A stretch of DNA of 30,425 nucleotides from Desulfobacteraceae bacterium (GTDB lineage Bacteria > Desulfobacterota > Desulfobacteria > Desulfobacterales > Desulfosalsimonadaceae). Made by a program: the position numbers and the translations under genes. The stretch is taken from contig JAGGYV010000197.1 of assembly GCA_021162325.1 (NCBI GenBank), forward strand, positions 1 to 30,425. The letters are read 5' to 3'. How positions within the stretch are numbered: position 1 is the first letter of the stretch; each line of letters opens with the position of its first letter. The notes under the pieces are model-generated. The model saw only the letters and a program-made list of their open reading frames with translations, was not told the origin of the DNA and did no database searches. This document shows positions 7,588-15,334 of the stretch, in pieces.

Positions 7588-8121
7588 TTATTTGGCTGTT
7601 TTTCCGGCTTTACGCTGGATATATTCCTCGACATACTTCACCCCTTTACCCTTATAGGGTTCCGGTGGTCTTAAACTTCTGATGGTTGAAGCCGTATAAC
7701 CGAGAAGATCTTTATCAATACCAGACAATTTAATGATATTTTTTTCAATAGTAGCGGATACACCTTCCGGCAGGGGGAAATCAATCGAGTGGGAATAGCC
7801 CAAATTAAATTCTATATTTTTACCTTTTAACTCCGCGCGGTAACCAATACCGTTGATTTCAAGCGCTCGCTCAAACCCCTGAGAAACGCCGGTCACCATG
7901 TTAGCAATAAGCGCCCGGGTCATACCCCACAGAGATCTGGTCTTTTTATCCATGTTCTCGATTGTGACTGTCAGGGTTTTATCATCAATATTTACGTTAA
8001 CATCCGGATGTATGGTTCGGGTCAGCGTTCCTTTTTCACCGACAACCGTCAGCACCCGATCCGTATACGTAATCTTTATTTTATCCAATATTTCAATTGG
8101 TTTTTTACCAACTCGAGACAT
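7588..8121 (-). CDS. rplF: 50S ribosomal protein L6
   Basis: L6 lies near the sarcin-ricin loop, where elongation factors bind. The 177-residue protein starts MSRVGKKPIEI and has the two tandem L6 folds; the second carries the diagnostic C-terminal RPPEPYKGKGVKY motif. The ATG start and length are normal. It lies 14 bases after rpsH. Confidence 0.98.
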   Translation of the reverse strand: MSRVGKKPIEILDKIKITYTDRVLTVVGEKGTLTRTIHPDVNVNIDDKTLTVTIENMDKKTRSLWGMTRALIANMVTGVSQGFERALEINGIGYRAELKGKNIEFNLGYSHSIDFPLPEGVSATIEKNIIKLSGIDKDLLGYTASTIRSLRPPEPYKGKGVKYVEEYIQRKAGKTAK

Positions 8122-8135
8122 GTCTTTCTCCTTAA

Positions 8136-8534
8136 CTACCAGATTTCACAGAGAACTTCACCGCCGACATTCTGTTTCGTGGCCTGCTTGTCGGTTATCA
8201 GTCCTTTTGATGTTGAAAGGACGGAAATACCCAGTCCATTAAGAACCGGTTTTACATCCTTGCTGCTGACATAAACGCGGCGGCTGGGTTTACTGACCCG
8301 TTTGATGCCATAAATTACATGGCGGTCATCCTGCTCATATTTAAGATAAATTCTGAGTATACCCTGTTTGGTATCCTTGATGAATTTAAAATTCTTAATA
8401 AAACCCGCATCTTTAAAAACACCTGCAAGGGCGATTTTAATTTGGGAACCGGGAATATCTACACTTTTATGTTTTGCTTTTCCGGCATTTCTAATGCGGG
8501 TCAGCATGTCCGCCAGCGGATCACTCATCGACAT
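8136..8534 (-). CDS. rpsH: 30S ribosomal protein S8
   Basis: S8 is a primary binder of 16S rRNA helix 21 and is the spc operon autoregulator in E. coli. The protein begins MSMSDPLADMLTRIRNA and ends with GLITDKQATKQNVGGEVLCEIW, both canonical. The frame extends upstream to a TTG (8549), but the ATG at 8534 has GGAG six bases upstream and gives 132 residues, matching the family. No S8 target-like structure was established in this window. Confidence 0.97.
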   Translation of the reverse strand: MSMSDPLADMLTRIRNAGKAKHKSVDIPGSQIKIALAGVFKDAGFIKNFKFIKDTKQGILRIYLKYEQDDRHVIYGIKRVSKPSRRVYVSSKDVKPVLNGLGISVLSTSKGLITDKQATKQNVGGEVLCEIW

Positions 8535-8593
8535 TGCATACTCCGTCAATTGCTATGATGTTTATATTTAAAAAAAATTTATTCACTAAAATT

Positions 8594-8779
8594 TTACCAG
8601 CTCGATTTTGTTACGCCGGGTAAAAGTCCTTCTGATGCCATATCCCGGAAACAAAGGCGGCATATTCCAAATTTGCGAATAAAGGCTCTGGGACGCCCGC
8701 AGATAGGACATCTGTTATATTGCCTGACCGCAAATTTCGGTTTTCGCGCAGCTTTTACCTTCAGTGATGTTTTTGCCAA
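8594..8779 (-). CDS. rpsN: 30S ribosomal protein S14, short zinc-binding form
   Basis: The 61-residue short (type Z) S14 carries a zinc ribbon with C24, C27, C40 and C43 (NRCPICGRP and GICRLCFRD). It lies in the head of the 30S subunit. The start is TTG at 8779, followed by AKTSLKVKA, with AGGAG six bases upstream. It sits in the usual rplE-rpsN-rpsH position. Some genomes also carry a longer zinc-free copy elsewhere; none is in this window. Confidence 0.96.
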   Translation of the reverse strand: MAKTSLKVKAARKPKFAVRQYNRCPICGRPRAFIRKFGICRLCFRDMASEGLLPGVTKSSW

Positions 8780-8803
8780 AACAAACTCCTTTAATCATTA
8801 AAA

Positions 8804-9340
8804 TTAATTTCTGAAGGGCATACCCAACAATTTTAATAATTCTTTGCCTTCTTTGTTATTTTTCGCTGTTGTCACAACCGTAATATTCATGCCTTTGATG
8901 GTATCGATTTTATCATAATCAATTTCCGGAAATATAATCTGTTCTTTAATTCCTAAGGTGTAATTTCCTCTTCCATCAAACGCCTTACCGGAAATACCTC
9001 GAAAATCACGAACTCGAGGGAGTGTTATATTAACCAGTTTTTCATAGAAATCATACATTTTCTTCCGGCGCAAAGTCACCATGCAGCCGATGGGCATTCC
9101 TTCGCGGAGCTTAAATGCGGCAATTGATTTTCTTGCGCGAGTGATCACCGGTGACTGGCCGGATATGAGTTTAAGCTCTTCTTTAGCGGAATCAAGCAAT
9201 TTAATATTATGGATAGCTTCCCCAAGACCGATATTTAATACAACCTTTTCCAGCTTTGGAACTTCCATCGTATTTTTATAATCAAAAGTCTCAATCAATT
9301 TTGAGACAACTTCTTTTTCATAAAATTCTTTTAATGACAT
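8804..9340 (-). CDS. rplE: 50S ribosomal protein L5
   Basis: L5 binds 5S rRNA and contacts P-site tRNA. The sequence MSLKEFYEKEVVSKL, the VPKLEKVVLNIGLGEA segment and RDFRGISGKAFDGRGNY are diagnostic. The frame runs seven codons further to a TTG, but the ATG at 9340 has GGAGG seven bases upstream and gives 178 residues, almost exactly the family length. It follows rplX by 23 bases. Confidence 0.97.
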   Translation of the reverse strand: MSLKEFYEKEVVSKLIETFDYKNTMEVPKLEKVVLNIGLGEAIHNIKLLDSAKEELKLISGQSPVITRARKSIAAFKLREGMPIGCMVTLRRKKMYDFYEKLVNITLPRVRDFRGISGKAFDGRGNYTLGIKEQIIFPEIDYDKIDTIKGMNITVVTTAKNNKEGKELLKLLGMPFRN

Positions 9341-9363
9341 GAATATTCCTCCGGCATGCAATT

Positions 9364-9693
9364 CTATGCATCTATTATTTCATTACATTTTCTGCACACC
9401 CGTACTTTTTTGCCATCTTCAAGACGTTGCATCTTGATTCGCACAGGAGCGATACATTTATTGCACATCAACATGACATTTGACCAGTGAATCGCTGCTT
9501 CACCTTCTACGATCCCACCTTGTTTGTTTGAAGCATTTGGCCGGGTATGACGTTTGACCATATTGACATTCTCGATAAGCAGACGATTTTTCTTCTCAAG
9601 GACATCGATGACTTTACCGATTTTACCCGCGTCCTTACCGACAATAACCTTTACCTTATCATTCTTTCTGATATGGCATTTGTTTTTTTCCAT
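9364..9693 (-). CDS. rplX: 50S ribosomal protein L24 with a zinc ribbon
   Basis: L24 initiates 50S assembly. The KOW motif lies at about residues 11-45 (KVKVIVGKDAGKIGKV), and the C-terminal part has C77, C80, C100 and C103 in two CxxC pairs, a likely zinc ribbon seen in a subset of bacterial L24. It has 109 residues. A TTG two codons upstream (9699) is possible, but the ATG has the better spacing from GGAG (nine bases against three). It is in the standard rplN-rplX-rplE order. Confidence 0.96.
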   Translation of the reverse strand: MEKNKCHIRKNDKVKVIVGKDAGKIGKVIDVLEKKNRLLIENVNMVKRHTRPNASNKQGGIVEGEAAIHWSNVMLMCNKCIAPVRIKMQRLEDGKKVRVCRKCNEIIDA

Positions 9694-9721
9694 AACCAAT
9701 ATCTCCTGAATTCACCAGCCG

Positions 9722-10090
9722 TTATATTACTTCCGGAGCGAGTGAAATTATCTTCATAAAACGATGGGCACGCAGTTCTCTGGCCACCGGGCCGAAAATA
9801 CGTGTGCCGATGGGTTCACGCTGGGGGTTAATTAAAACCGCTGAATTATCATCGAATCTGATATATGTACCGTCTGGTCTCCGAATCTCTTTTTTGGTCC
9901 GAACCACGACGGCTTTAAGAACTTCGCCTTTTTTAACCTTTGAATTGGGTATCGCTTCTTTGACTGAGACAACGATAATATCTCCAACACTGGCATAACG
10001 GCGTTTGGATCCGCCAAGAACCTTAATGCAGTATACTTTTTTGGCGCCTGAGTTATCAGCAACAGACAACCTTGTTTCCGCCTGAATCAT
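9722..10090 (-). CDS. rplN: 50S ribosomal protein L14
   Basis: L14 lies at the subunit interface beside L19 and forms intersubunit bridges; it is also the docking site of RsfS in other bacteria. The 122-residue protein begins MIQAETRLSVADNSGAK, carries GDIIVVSVKEAIPN and ends ISLAPEVI, all typical. ATG start. It opens the spc cluster, 17 bases after rpsQ, with no terminator between, so S10 and spc genes are probably cotranscribed. Confidence 0.98.
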   Translation of the reverse strand: MIQAETRLSVADNSGAKKVYCIKVLGGSKRRYASVGDIIVVSVKEAIPNSKVKKGEVLKAVVVRTKKEIRRPDGTYIRFDDNSAVLINPQREPIGTRIFGPVARELRAHRFMKIISLAPEVI

Positions 10091-10107
10091 TTTCTTTATC
10101 CTCTATA

Positions 10108-10368
10108 TTATACCGCTTTTTCAATAATCTGGCTAACGCGCCATCGTTTTAATTTGCTGATCGGACTGGATTCGGTTATTAAAACCCGGTCACCGATAGA
10201 GCAGGTATTCTGCGCGTCATGAGCCGCGAACTTTGTTCGCCGTCTGATAAATTTTTTATAAATTGGATGAATGACGGTTCGTTCAACTCTTACAGTAACG
10301 GTTTTATCCATTTTATTACTTAAAACCGTACCCACCAGTTGTCTTTTCATTCCTCTATTTTTATTCAT
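10108..10368 (-). CDS. rpsQ: 30S ribosomal protein S17
   Basis: S17 is a primary 16S rRNA binder with an OB fold. Of 86 residues, LVGTVLSNKMDKTVTVRVERT, interrupted here only by the usual length limit of quoting, and the later CSIGDRVLITESSPISKLKRW are diagnostic. The ATG at 10368 is used, although its ribosome site is weak; a second ATG at 10350 would remove six residues (MNKNRG) and has GAGG too close. It ends the S10 cluster. Confidence 0.95.
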   Translation of the reverse strand: MNKNRGMKRQLVGTVLSNKMDKTVTVRVERTVIHPIYKKFIRRRTKFAAHDAQNTCSIGDRVLITESSPISKLKRWRVSQIIEKAV

Positions 10369-10381
10369 GTCAACAACCCGC

Positions 10382-10573
10382 TTACCCTATATTTCTTTGA
10401 CGTTTAATTGTTTTTATCCGGGCAATGTCACGCTTGACCTGTTTCATCCGGTTCGGATTTTCAAGCTGGCCGGTTTTATGCTGAAACCGAAAATTAAATA
10501 AGATTTCCGACATATCAACTAATTTGGCATCCAGCTCCTGCTCACCCAACTCTTTAATCTCAATGACTTTCAT
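10382..10573 (-). CDS. rpmC: 50S ribosomal protein L29
   Basis: L29 is a small two-helix protein near the tunnel exit, beside L23, where trigger factor and SRP dock. The 63-residue protein has the typical helix pair with FNFRFQHKTGQLENPNR and the RDIARIKTIKRQR ending. The ATG immediately follows the rplP TAA with no spacer, which suggests translational coupling. The order rplP-rpmC-rpsQ is universal. Confidence 0.97.
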   Translation of the reverse strand: MKVIEIKELGEQELDAKLVDMSEILFNFRFQHKTGQLENPNRMKQVKRDIARIKTIKRQRNIG

Positions 10574-10987
10574 TTACACACTGCTCCTTTCGATAACTTT
10601 TGTTTTAATGGGAAGCTTATGTGCAGCAAGTCTGAACGCTTCTAATGCCAAATCCCGAGAAACGCCTTCCATTTCGTACAAAATTTTGCCAGGTTTGATA
10701 ACGGCCACCCACCCTTCCGGTGCGCCTTTACCTTTACCCATTCTCACTTCAGCAGGCTTTTTAGTCACTGGTTTATCCGGAAAAATTCGTATCCACATTT
10801 TTCCGCCTCTTTTTACATAACGGGTCATTGCAATACGTGCCGCTTCAATTTGTCTGGATGTAATATATCCGCATTCTGCGGCCTGCAGACCAAAGTCGCC
10901 AAAATTTAACGTCGAACCGCGTTGGGCTTTACCCTTCATGCGCCCGGTCTGTTGTTTTCTAAATTTAACTTTTTTGGGGCTCAGCAT
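10574..10987 (-). CDS. rplP: 50S ribosomal protein L16
   Basis: L16 helps position the A-site tRNA and the peptidyl-transferase region. The 137-residue protein starts MLSPKKVKFRKQQTGRMKG and has TSRQIEAARIAMTRYVKRGG, KPAEVRMGKGKGAPEGWVA and the final VIERS segment, all canonical. ATG start. It is joined directly to rpmC. Confidence 0.98.
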   Translation of the reverse strand: MLSPKKVKFRKQQTGRMKGKAQRGSTLNFGDFGLQAAECGYITSRQIEAARIAMTRYVKRGGKMWIRIFPDKPVTKKPAEVRMGKGKGAPEGWVAVIKPGKILYEMEGVSRDLALEAFRLAAHKLPIKTKVIERSSV

Positions 10988-11006
10988 TTGAACTTTCTCC
11001 TAATTT

Positions 11007-11660
11007 CTACTTGCCATCACCTGACATTTGATCGTCTTTAAGAATTTCTCCTTTAAAAATATAGACTTTAATTCCGATCGCACCATACGTTGTTTTTGCG
11101 CTAGTGACACCGTAATCTATATCCGCACGAAGCGTATGCAGAGGAACCCGACCATCTTTATACCATTCCGTTCTGGCCATTTCAGCACCACCCAGCCGGC
11201 CAGCACAGATAATTTTAATCCCTTCGGCGCCAAAACGCATGGCAGAAGCAACACTCCTTTTCATAGCACGTCGAAAGGCAACCCGACGAATCAGCTGGTT
11301 AGCAACATTTTCTGCCACCAGTTGTGCATCAAGCTCAGGTTTTCGGACTTCCTGAATATCGACAAGGACTTCATGTGTCACCATTTTTTCAAGTTTCTTT
11401 TTAAGTGCCTCAATTTCGGAACCCTTTTTACCAATGATGATTCCTGGACGGGCAGCAAAAATTCTCAGCTTAATGCGCTTAGAGGATCTTTCAATATCAA
11501 TGCGGGAGATCCCGGCATGATACAATTGTTTTTTCAAAAACTTGCGTAATTGATGATCTTCCAACACATATTTTGAATATTCCTTGCCGGCAAACCACCT
11601 GGAATTCCAAGTTTTAATAATCCCCAGCCTCATTCCTATCGGATTGACTTTCTGACCCAA
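11007..11660 (-). CDS. rpsC: 30S ribosomal protein S3
   Basis: S3 lines the mRNA entry pore and contributes to ribosomal helicase activity. The 217-residue protein begins MGQKVNPIGMRLG, contains a type II KH domain with GIIIGKKGSEIEALKKKL at about residues 75-92, and has the C-terminal GRLGGAEMARTEWYKDGRV segment. The start is TTG at 11660 with GGAGG seven bases upstream. It lies between rplV and rplP. Confidence 0.97.
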   Translation of the reverse strand: MGQKVNPIGMRLGIIKTWNSRWFAGKEYSKYVLEDHQLRKFLKKQLYHAGISRIDIERSSKRIKLRIFAARPGIIIGKKGSEIEALKKKLEKMVTHEVLVDIQEVRKPELDAQLVAENVANQLIRRVAFRRAMKRSVASAMRFGAEGIKIICAGRLGGAEMARTEWYKDGRVPLHTLRADIDYGVTSAKTTYGAIGIKVYIFKGEILKDDQMSGDGK

Positions 11661-11682
11661 GCTCTTTCCTCCTTATTTACGA

Positions 11683-12015
11683 CTACCCTTCGGTGACAAT
11701 CACGGTAATATGGCTTGTACGCTTTAAAATTCGAGAGCCTCTTCCTCTCGCTCTCGCACGAAAACGTTTCAATGTAGGTCCTTCATCGACTATTATATTT
11801 TTAATCACGAGCGAATCGACATCCAATTCCGCATTCTGATCTGCATTCGCTATTGCTGAACGCAAAATTTTATGGACTATTCCCGCAGATTTCTGCGGCA
11901 TAAATTTAAGCGCATTCAATCCTGCTTCAGCGGGCTTGCCTTTGATTGCATCAACAATCTTGCGAACCTTTTGAGCGGAAATACGCATATATTTAGCTGT
12001 TGCCTTGACCTCCAT
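11683..12015 (-). CDS. rplV: 50S ribosomal protein L22
   Basis: L22 sends a beta-hairpin into the exit tunnel and forms, with L4, its constriction. The 110-residue protein has the KYMRISAQKVRKIVDAIKG start region and the hairpin GPTLKRFRARARGRGSRILKR at about residues 80-100, without an obvious insertion or deletion of the sort linked to macrolide resistance. ATG start. It lies between rpsS and rpsC. Confidence 0.98.
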   Translation of the reverse strand: MEVKATAKYMRISAQKVRKIVDAIKGKPAEAGLNALKFMPQKSAGIVHKILRSAIANADQNAELDVDSLVIKNIIVDEGPTLKRFRARARGRGSRILKRTSHITVIVTEG

Positions 12016-12051
12016 GCCGATATTCCTAACCTTTAATTTGTTGAGTATTGA

Positions 12052-12324
12052 TTATTTTGTTTTCTTTCCGCCAGCGTGTCCGTAAAATATCCGGGTGGGA
12101 GAAAATTCCCCCAGCTTATGACCGACCATATTTTCAGTGACAAAAACCGGAATAAACTTTTTCCCATTATGCACTGCCAATGTTAAGGCAACCATTTCCG
12201 GTATAATCGTAGAACGCCTGGACCATGTTTTAATAACCTTATTGCTCCGTGTTTCTTGAGCGGCTTCAATTTTTTTGTATATTTTAGGATCCACATAAGG
12301 TCCCTTTTTTAACGATCGAGGCAT
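12052..12324 (-). CDS. rpsS: 30S ribosomal protein S19
   Basis: S19 works with S13 in the 30S head and in bridge B1. The 90-residue protein starts MPRSLKKGPYVDPKI and has TWSRRSTIIPEMV, the NGKKFIPVFVTENMVGHKLGE segment and FSPTRIFYGHAG; all are diagnostic. ATG start. It follows rplB after a 72-base gap that shows no recognisable element. Confidence 0.98.
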   Translation of the reverse strand: MPRSLKKGPYVDPKIYKKIEAAQETRSNKVIKTWSRRSTIIPEMVALTLAVHNGKKFIPVFVTENMVGHKLGEFSPTRIFYGHAGGKKTK

Positions 12325-12396
12325 AAACGCTCCTAAAAAAATGTATATTTTATCAAGTTTTTATATTGCTTTCAGATGAAAAAAATCTGTTATTAC

Positions 12397-13221
12397 TTAC
12401 TTTTTCCGTCTCTTGACTATTAAACGGTCACTGGATTTCCGTTTTCTTGTTCGAAAGCCTTTTGTCGGTTTACCCCAAGGCGTACATGGATGACGGCCAC
12501 CGGAGGATCGGCCTTCACCACCGCCCATCGGATGATCCACCGGGTTCATGACAACCCCACGAACCGACGGTCGGCGACCCAGGTAACGTGAGCGGCCGGC
12601 TTTACCCAGGGAAATATTTTCATGATCCGTATTCCCGACCTGACCAATGGTCGCTTTACAGGTCATCAGAACCAGTCGCACTTCACCGGAAGGCAGCTTG
12701 ATGGTAGCATATCGGCCTTCTTTTGCCATCAACTGGGCATAGCCACCAGCACTTTTAACAAGCTGACCGCCTTTTCCAATTTGAAGCTCGATATTGTGTA
12801 TGTGCGTACCCAGCGGAATATTACTCAAAGGAAGGGCATTGCCAGGTTTAATCTCAACATTTTCGCCCGACATAACCGTATCGCCGACAGCAAGTTTTAA
12901 CGGTAAAAGGATATAGCGCTTTTCGCCGTCCACATAATTAAGCAATGCAATTCTGGCCGATCGATTGGGATCATATTCAATCGCAGCAACTTTTGCCGGG
13001 ATACCATCTTTGTTTCGTTTAAAATCAACTAACCGGTAAAATTGCTTATGCCCGCCGCCCCGATGCCGACAAGTAATCCGGCCGTTTACATTACGACCAC
13101 CGGTTTTCTTTATAATTTTTATCAGACTACGTTCAGGTTTTGTCTTTGTAATTTCCTCAAAAGAAGCAAATTCCTGAGCTCGTCGCCCTGGTGATGTGGG
13201 TTTTACCCGCTTAATTGCCAT
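12397..13221 (-). CDS. rplB: 50S ribosomal protein L2
   Basis: L2 is needed for subunit association and peptidyl-transferase activity. The 274-residue protein (E. coli 273) has the N-terminal KPTSPGRRAQEFAS, the RNA-binding GGRNVNGRITCRHRGGGHK, and the C-terminal segment with RPSVRGVVMNPVDHPMGGGEG and GRHPCTPWG. The His in the PVDHPMGGG motif that is important for peptidyl-transferase activity in E. coli (H229) is present. ATG start; 14 bases after rplW. Confidence 0.99.
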   Translation of the reverse strand: MAIKRVKPTSPGRRAQEFASFEEITKTKPERSLIKIIKKTGGRNVNGRITCRHRGGGHKQFYRLVDFKRNKDGIPAKVAAIEYDPNRSARIALLNYVDGEKRYILLPLKLAVGDTVMSGENVEIKPGNALPLSNIPLGTHIHNIELQIGKGGQLVKSAGGYAQLMAKEGRYATIKLPSGEVRLVLMTCKATIGQVGNTDHENISLGKAGRSRYLGRRPSVRGVVMNPVDHPMGGGEGRSSGGRHPCTPWGKPTKGFRTRKRKSSDRLIVKRRKK

Positions 13222-13235
13222 TTTACAACTCCGTG

Positions 13236-13529
13236 CTAAACTCCGTCAAAAAAATTAATCCGCTGTCCGGGCATTAATGTAACGTGCGCTTTTTTCCAGT
13301 CTTTACGTTTTCCGGTAATTCGACCGCGCTGTTTAACTTTACCCTTTACATTGATTGTATTAACCGATTTCACCTTGACATCAAATATTTCTTCTACCGC
13401 TCGTTTGATCTGTACCCTGTTTGCGCAGGGATTAACTGAAAAGGACACTTGATTGAGCAGTTCCTTCTGAAGGTTGGTTTTCTCCGTATCAATCGGTGCC
13501 TTTATTACCTGATACTTATTCATGTTCAT
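13236..13529 (-). CDS. rplW: 50S ribosomal protein L23
   Basis: L23 sits at the tunnel exit and is the docking site for trigger factor and SRP. The 97-residue protein has VIKAPIDTEKTN, the VNPCANRVQIKRAVEEIFDVK segment and the C-terminal RGRITGKRKDWKKAHVTL. The ATG at 13529 overlaps the rplD TGA (ATGA, 4 bases), and AGGAGG lies eight bases upstream, which supports this start over the ATG two codons later. Confidence 0.97.
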   Translation of the reverse strand: MNMNKYQVIKAPIDTEKTNLQKELLNQVSFSVNPCANRVQIKRAVEEIFDVKVKSVNTINVKGKVKQRGRITGKRKDWKKAHVTLMPGQRINFFDGV

Positions 13530-14149
13530 GCTGCCAGCCTCCTTTCGATATTCTTAATTGAAGCCTCAAGCAGAATCAGATTTTTATGCTTTAAAATATC
13601 GTAAACATTCAATCCTTCTACCCGCAGCACTTTAACTCCCGGAATATTTCTTGAAGAAAATTCCAGTTCTTCATTTTTAACATCAACGACGATCAACGTA
13701 TTTTCCAGATTCAACGTTTCCAGTACAGAAACAACAGACCTGGTTTTTATCTGATCCAAAGCAAAGGCATCAAGCACAGTAATCATTTCATCTTTTAATT
13801 TAGTGCTTAAGGCCATTTTTAAAGCAAGTCGTTTCACCTTTTTATGGACTTTCATGGTATACGATCTGGGATCTGGACCAAAAATCACACCACCGCCACG
13901 CAACAGAGGACTTTTAACATCCCCTTGCCGGGCCCGGCCGGTGCCTTTCTGTCGAAAAGGCTTGGCTCCAGTACCTTTTACATCTGATCGGCGTCTTACA
14001 GATGCGGTTCCACTCCGTTTAGCGGCAAGCTGCATGCAAACGACTTCATGTAAAACACTTTTTTTCGGCTCTACATTAAATATGCTGTCAGGCATTTCAA
14101 CTTCAGAAACTTTTTCACCTTTGGTATTTTTGACTTCAATGACAGCCAT
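13526..14149 (-). CDS. rplD: 50S ribosomal protein L4
   Basis: L4 reaches into the exit tunnel and is the S10-operon autoregulator in E. coli. The 207-residue protein has the tunnel loop GTGAKPFRQKGTGRARQGD at about residues 60-78, followed by SPLLRGGGVIFGPDPRSY, both canonical. ATG start. The TGA stop overlaps the rplW ATG. No L4-type attenuator was identified upstream of rpsJ; the short gap there leaves little room for one. Confidence 0.98.
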   Translation of the reverse strand: MAVIEVKNTKGEKVSEVEMPDSIFNVEPKKSVLHEVVCMQLAAKRSGTASVRRRSDVKGTGAKPFRQKGTGRARQGDVKSPLLRGGGVIFGPDPRSYTMKVHKKVKRLALKMALSTKLKDEMITVLDAFALDQIKTRSVVSVLETLNLENTLIVVDVKNEELEFSSRNIPGVKVLRVEGLNVYDILKHKNLILLEASIKNIERRLAA

Positions 14150-14208
14150 GGCATCCTCTTTTCATATAAATTTAAATATCCGCCGTTTACCGGCGAAATC
14201 CTTACTAA

Positions 14209-14835
14209 TTAAAACTTAGGTTTTTTTAATTCAATGGTCCCGCTGGGGGGTCCCGGTACTGCACCTTTTAAAAGAATCAAATTCTCTCCAGGACGGATAT
14301 CCACAATTTCAAGATTCCTGACTGTTTTGCGGGTATTTCCATGCTGGCCTGGCATTTTCTTACCTTTAATAACCTTGGCCGGCCATGCGCTGTTACCAAT
14401 AGACCCGGGTGCCCGGTGATTCCGGCTTCCATGAGTTTCGGGCCCGCGACTAAACCCGTGACGCTTGATTGTCCCGGTAAATCCACGACCTTTGCATGTA
14501 CCGGAAACCTCTATCTTCTCACCGATTTTAAACATATCCAGCGTAATTTCCTGTCCCACCTGAAATTGTTCCGGATTATCAATTCTGAATTCACGTAAAA
14601 CGATGAATTGTTTTTCACCGCTTTTTAAATAATGACCTTGCAGCGGTTTATTCACCCGCGATTTTTTTTTATCCCCAAAACCAATCTGTAAGGCATTATA
14701 ACCGTCATTCGCCTGGGTCTTAATCTGGGTCACTATACAAGGTCCGGCTTCTACCACCGTTATCGGAAGGTACTGCCCTTCATGGGAAAACATTCCGGTC
14801 ATACCTAATTTTTTTCCTAAAATCCCGTTACTCAT
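14209..14835 (-). CDS. rplC: 50S ribosomal protein L3
   Basis: L3 is an early 23S rRNA binder whose loop approaches the peptidyl-transferase centre. The true N-terminus is MSNGILGKKLGMTGMF (ATG at 14835, 208 residues); the frame continues 22 codons upstream into rpsJ, but that stretch is not L3-like and would overlap rpsJ by 41 bases. The central HGSRNHRAPGSIGNSA and MPGQHGNTRKTVRNLEIV segments hold the Gln that is a methylation site in E. coli L3 (in GQHG). It lies 25 bases after rpsJ. Confidence 0.97.
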   Translation of the reverse strand: MSNGILGKKLGMTGMFSHEGQYLPITVVEAGPCIVTQIKTQANDGYNALQIGFGDKKKSRVNKPLQGHYLKSGEKQFIVLREFRIDNPEQFQVGQEITLDMFKIGEKIEVSGTCKGRGFTGTIKRHGFSRGPETHGSRNHRAPGSIGNSAWPAKVIKGKKMPGQHGNTRKTVRNLEIVDIRPGENLILLKGAVPGPPSGTIELKKPKF

Positions 14836-14860
14836 ATCTGCCACCAAAACTATATATATG

Positions 14861-15172
14861 CTACAATTTAATGTCCACATCAACACCCGGGGACAAATCA
14901 AGCTTCATTAACGCATCCACTGTCTGTTGGGTCGGGTCCTGAATATCCAATACGCGTTTATGCGTCCGAATTTCAAATTGTTCTCTGGATTTTTTATTTA
15001 CATGCGGAGAACGAAGAACACAATATTTGTTTATCCGCGTCGGCAAGGGTATCGGGCCAACAATTTTTGCACCGGTCTTTCTGGCAGTGTCGACAATATC
15101 GCTTGCAGATTGATCCAGCAATTTATGATCATACGCTCTCAGCCGGATTCTTATTTTAGTGCTTGTAATCAT
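14861..15172 (-). CDS. rpsJ: 30S ribosomal protein S10 (NusE)
   Basis: S10 is a 30S head protein and, as NusE, a partner of NusB and NusG in antitermination and transcription-translation coupling. The 103-residue protein has RIRLRAYDHKLLDQSA and the loop GPIPLPTRINKYCVLRSPHVNKKSREQ is recognisable in the middle (quoted in part: PLPTRINKYCVLRSPHVN). ATG start. It lies only 16 bases after the tuf stop, so the str and S10 clusters are probably one transcript here. NusG is encoded in the same block. Confidence 0.98.
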   Translation of the reverse strand: MITSTKIRIRLRAYDHKLLDQSASDIVDTARKTGAKIVGPIPLPTRINKYCVLRSPHVNKKSREQFEIRTHKRVLDIQDPTQQTVDALMKLDLSPGVDVDIKL

Positions 15173-15184
15173 TTTGGTATATAC

Positions 15185-15334
15185 CTACCTATTCTATAAT
15201 TTCGCTAACCACACCTGCACCGACGGTTCGGCCGCCTTCTCTGACCGCAAAACGCAATTCCTTTTCCATTGCGATCGGCGTAATCAGTTCTGCAGATATT
15301 GTTACATTATCACCCGGCATTACCATCTCGACTC
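15185..15334. repeat. Direct repeat copy 1: 3' end of tuf, near-identical to 30276-30425
   Basis: These 150 bases match 30276-30425 except for one substitution (C at 15305, G at 30396 on the plus strand). The match begins four bases beyond the stop codon and runs to the right window edge in the second copy, so the full repeat is probably longer. It reflects duplicated tuf genes kept alike by gene conversion. Confidence 0.93.

Noticed and set aside
14836..14901. Upstream extension of rplC
   Set aside because: It would overlap rpsJ and adds residues unlike L3; the ATG at 14835 gives the family N-terminus.
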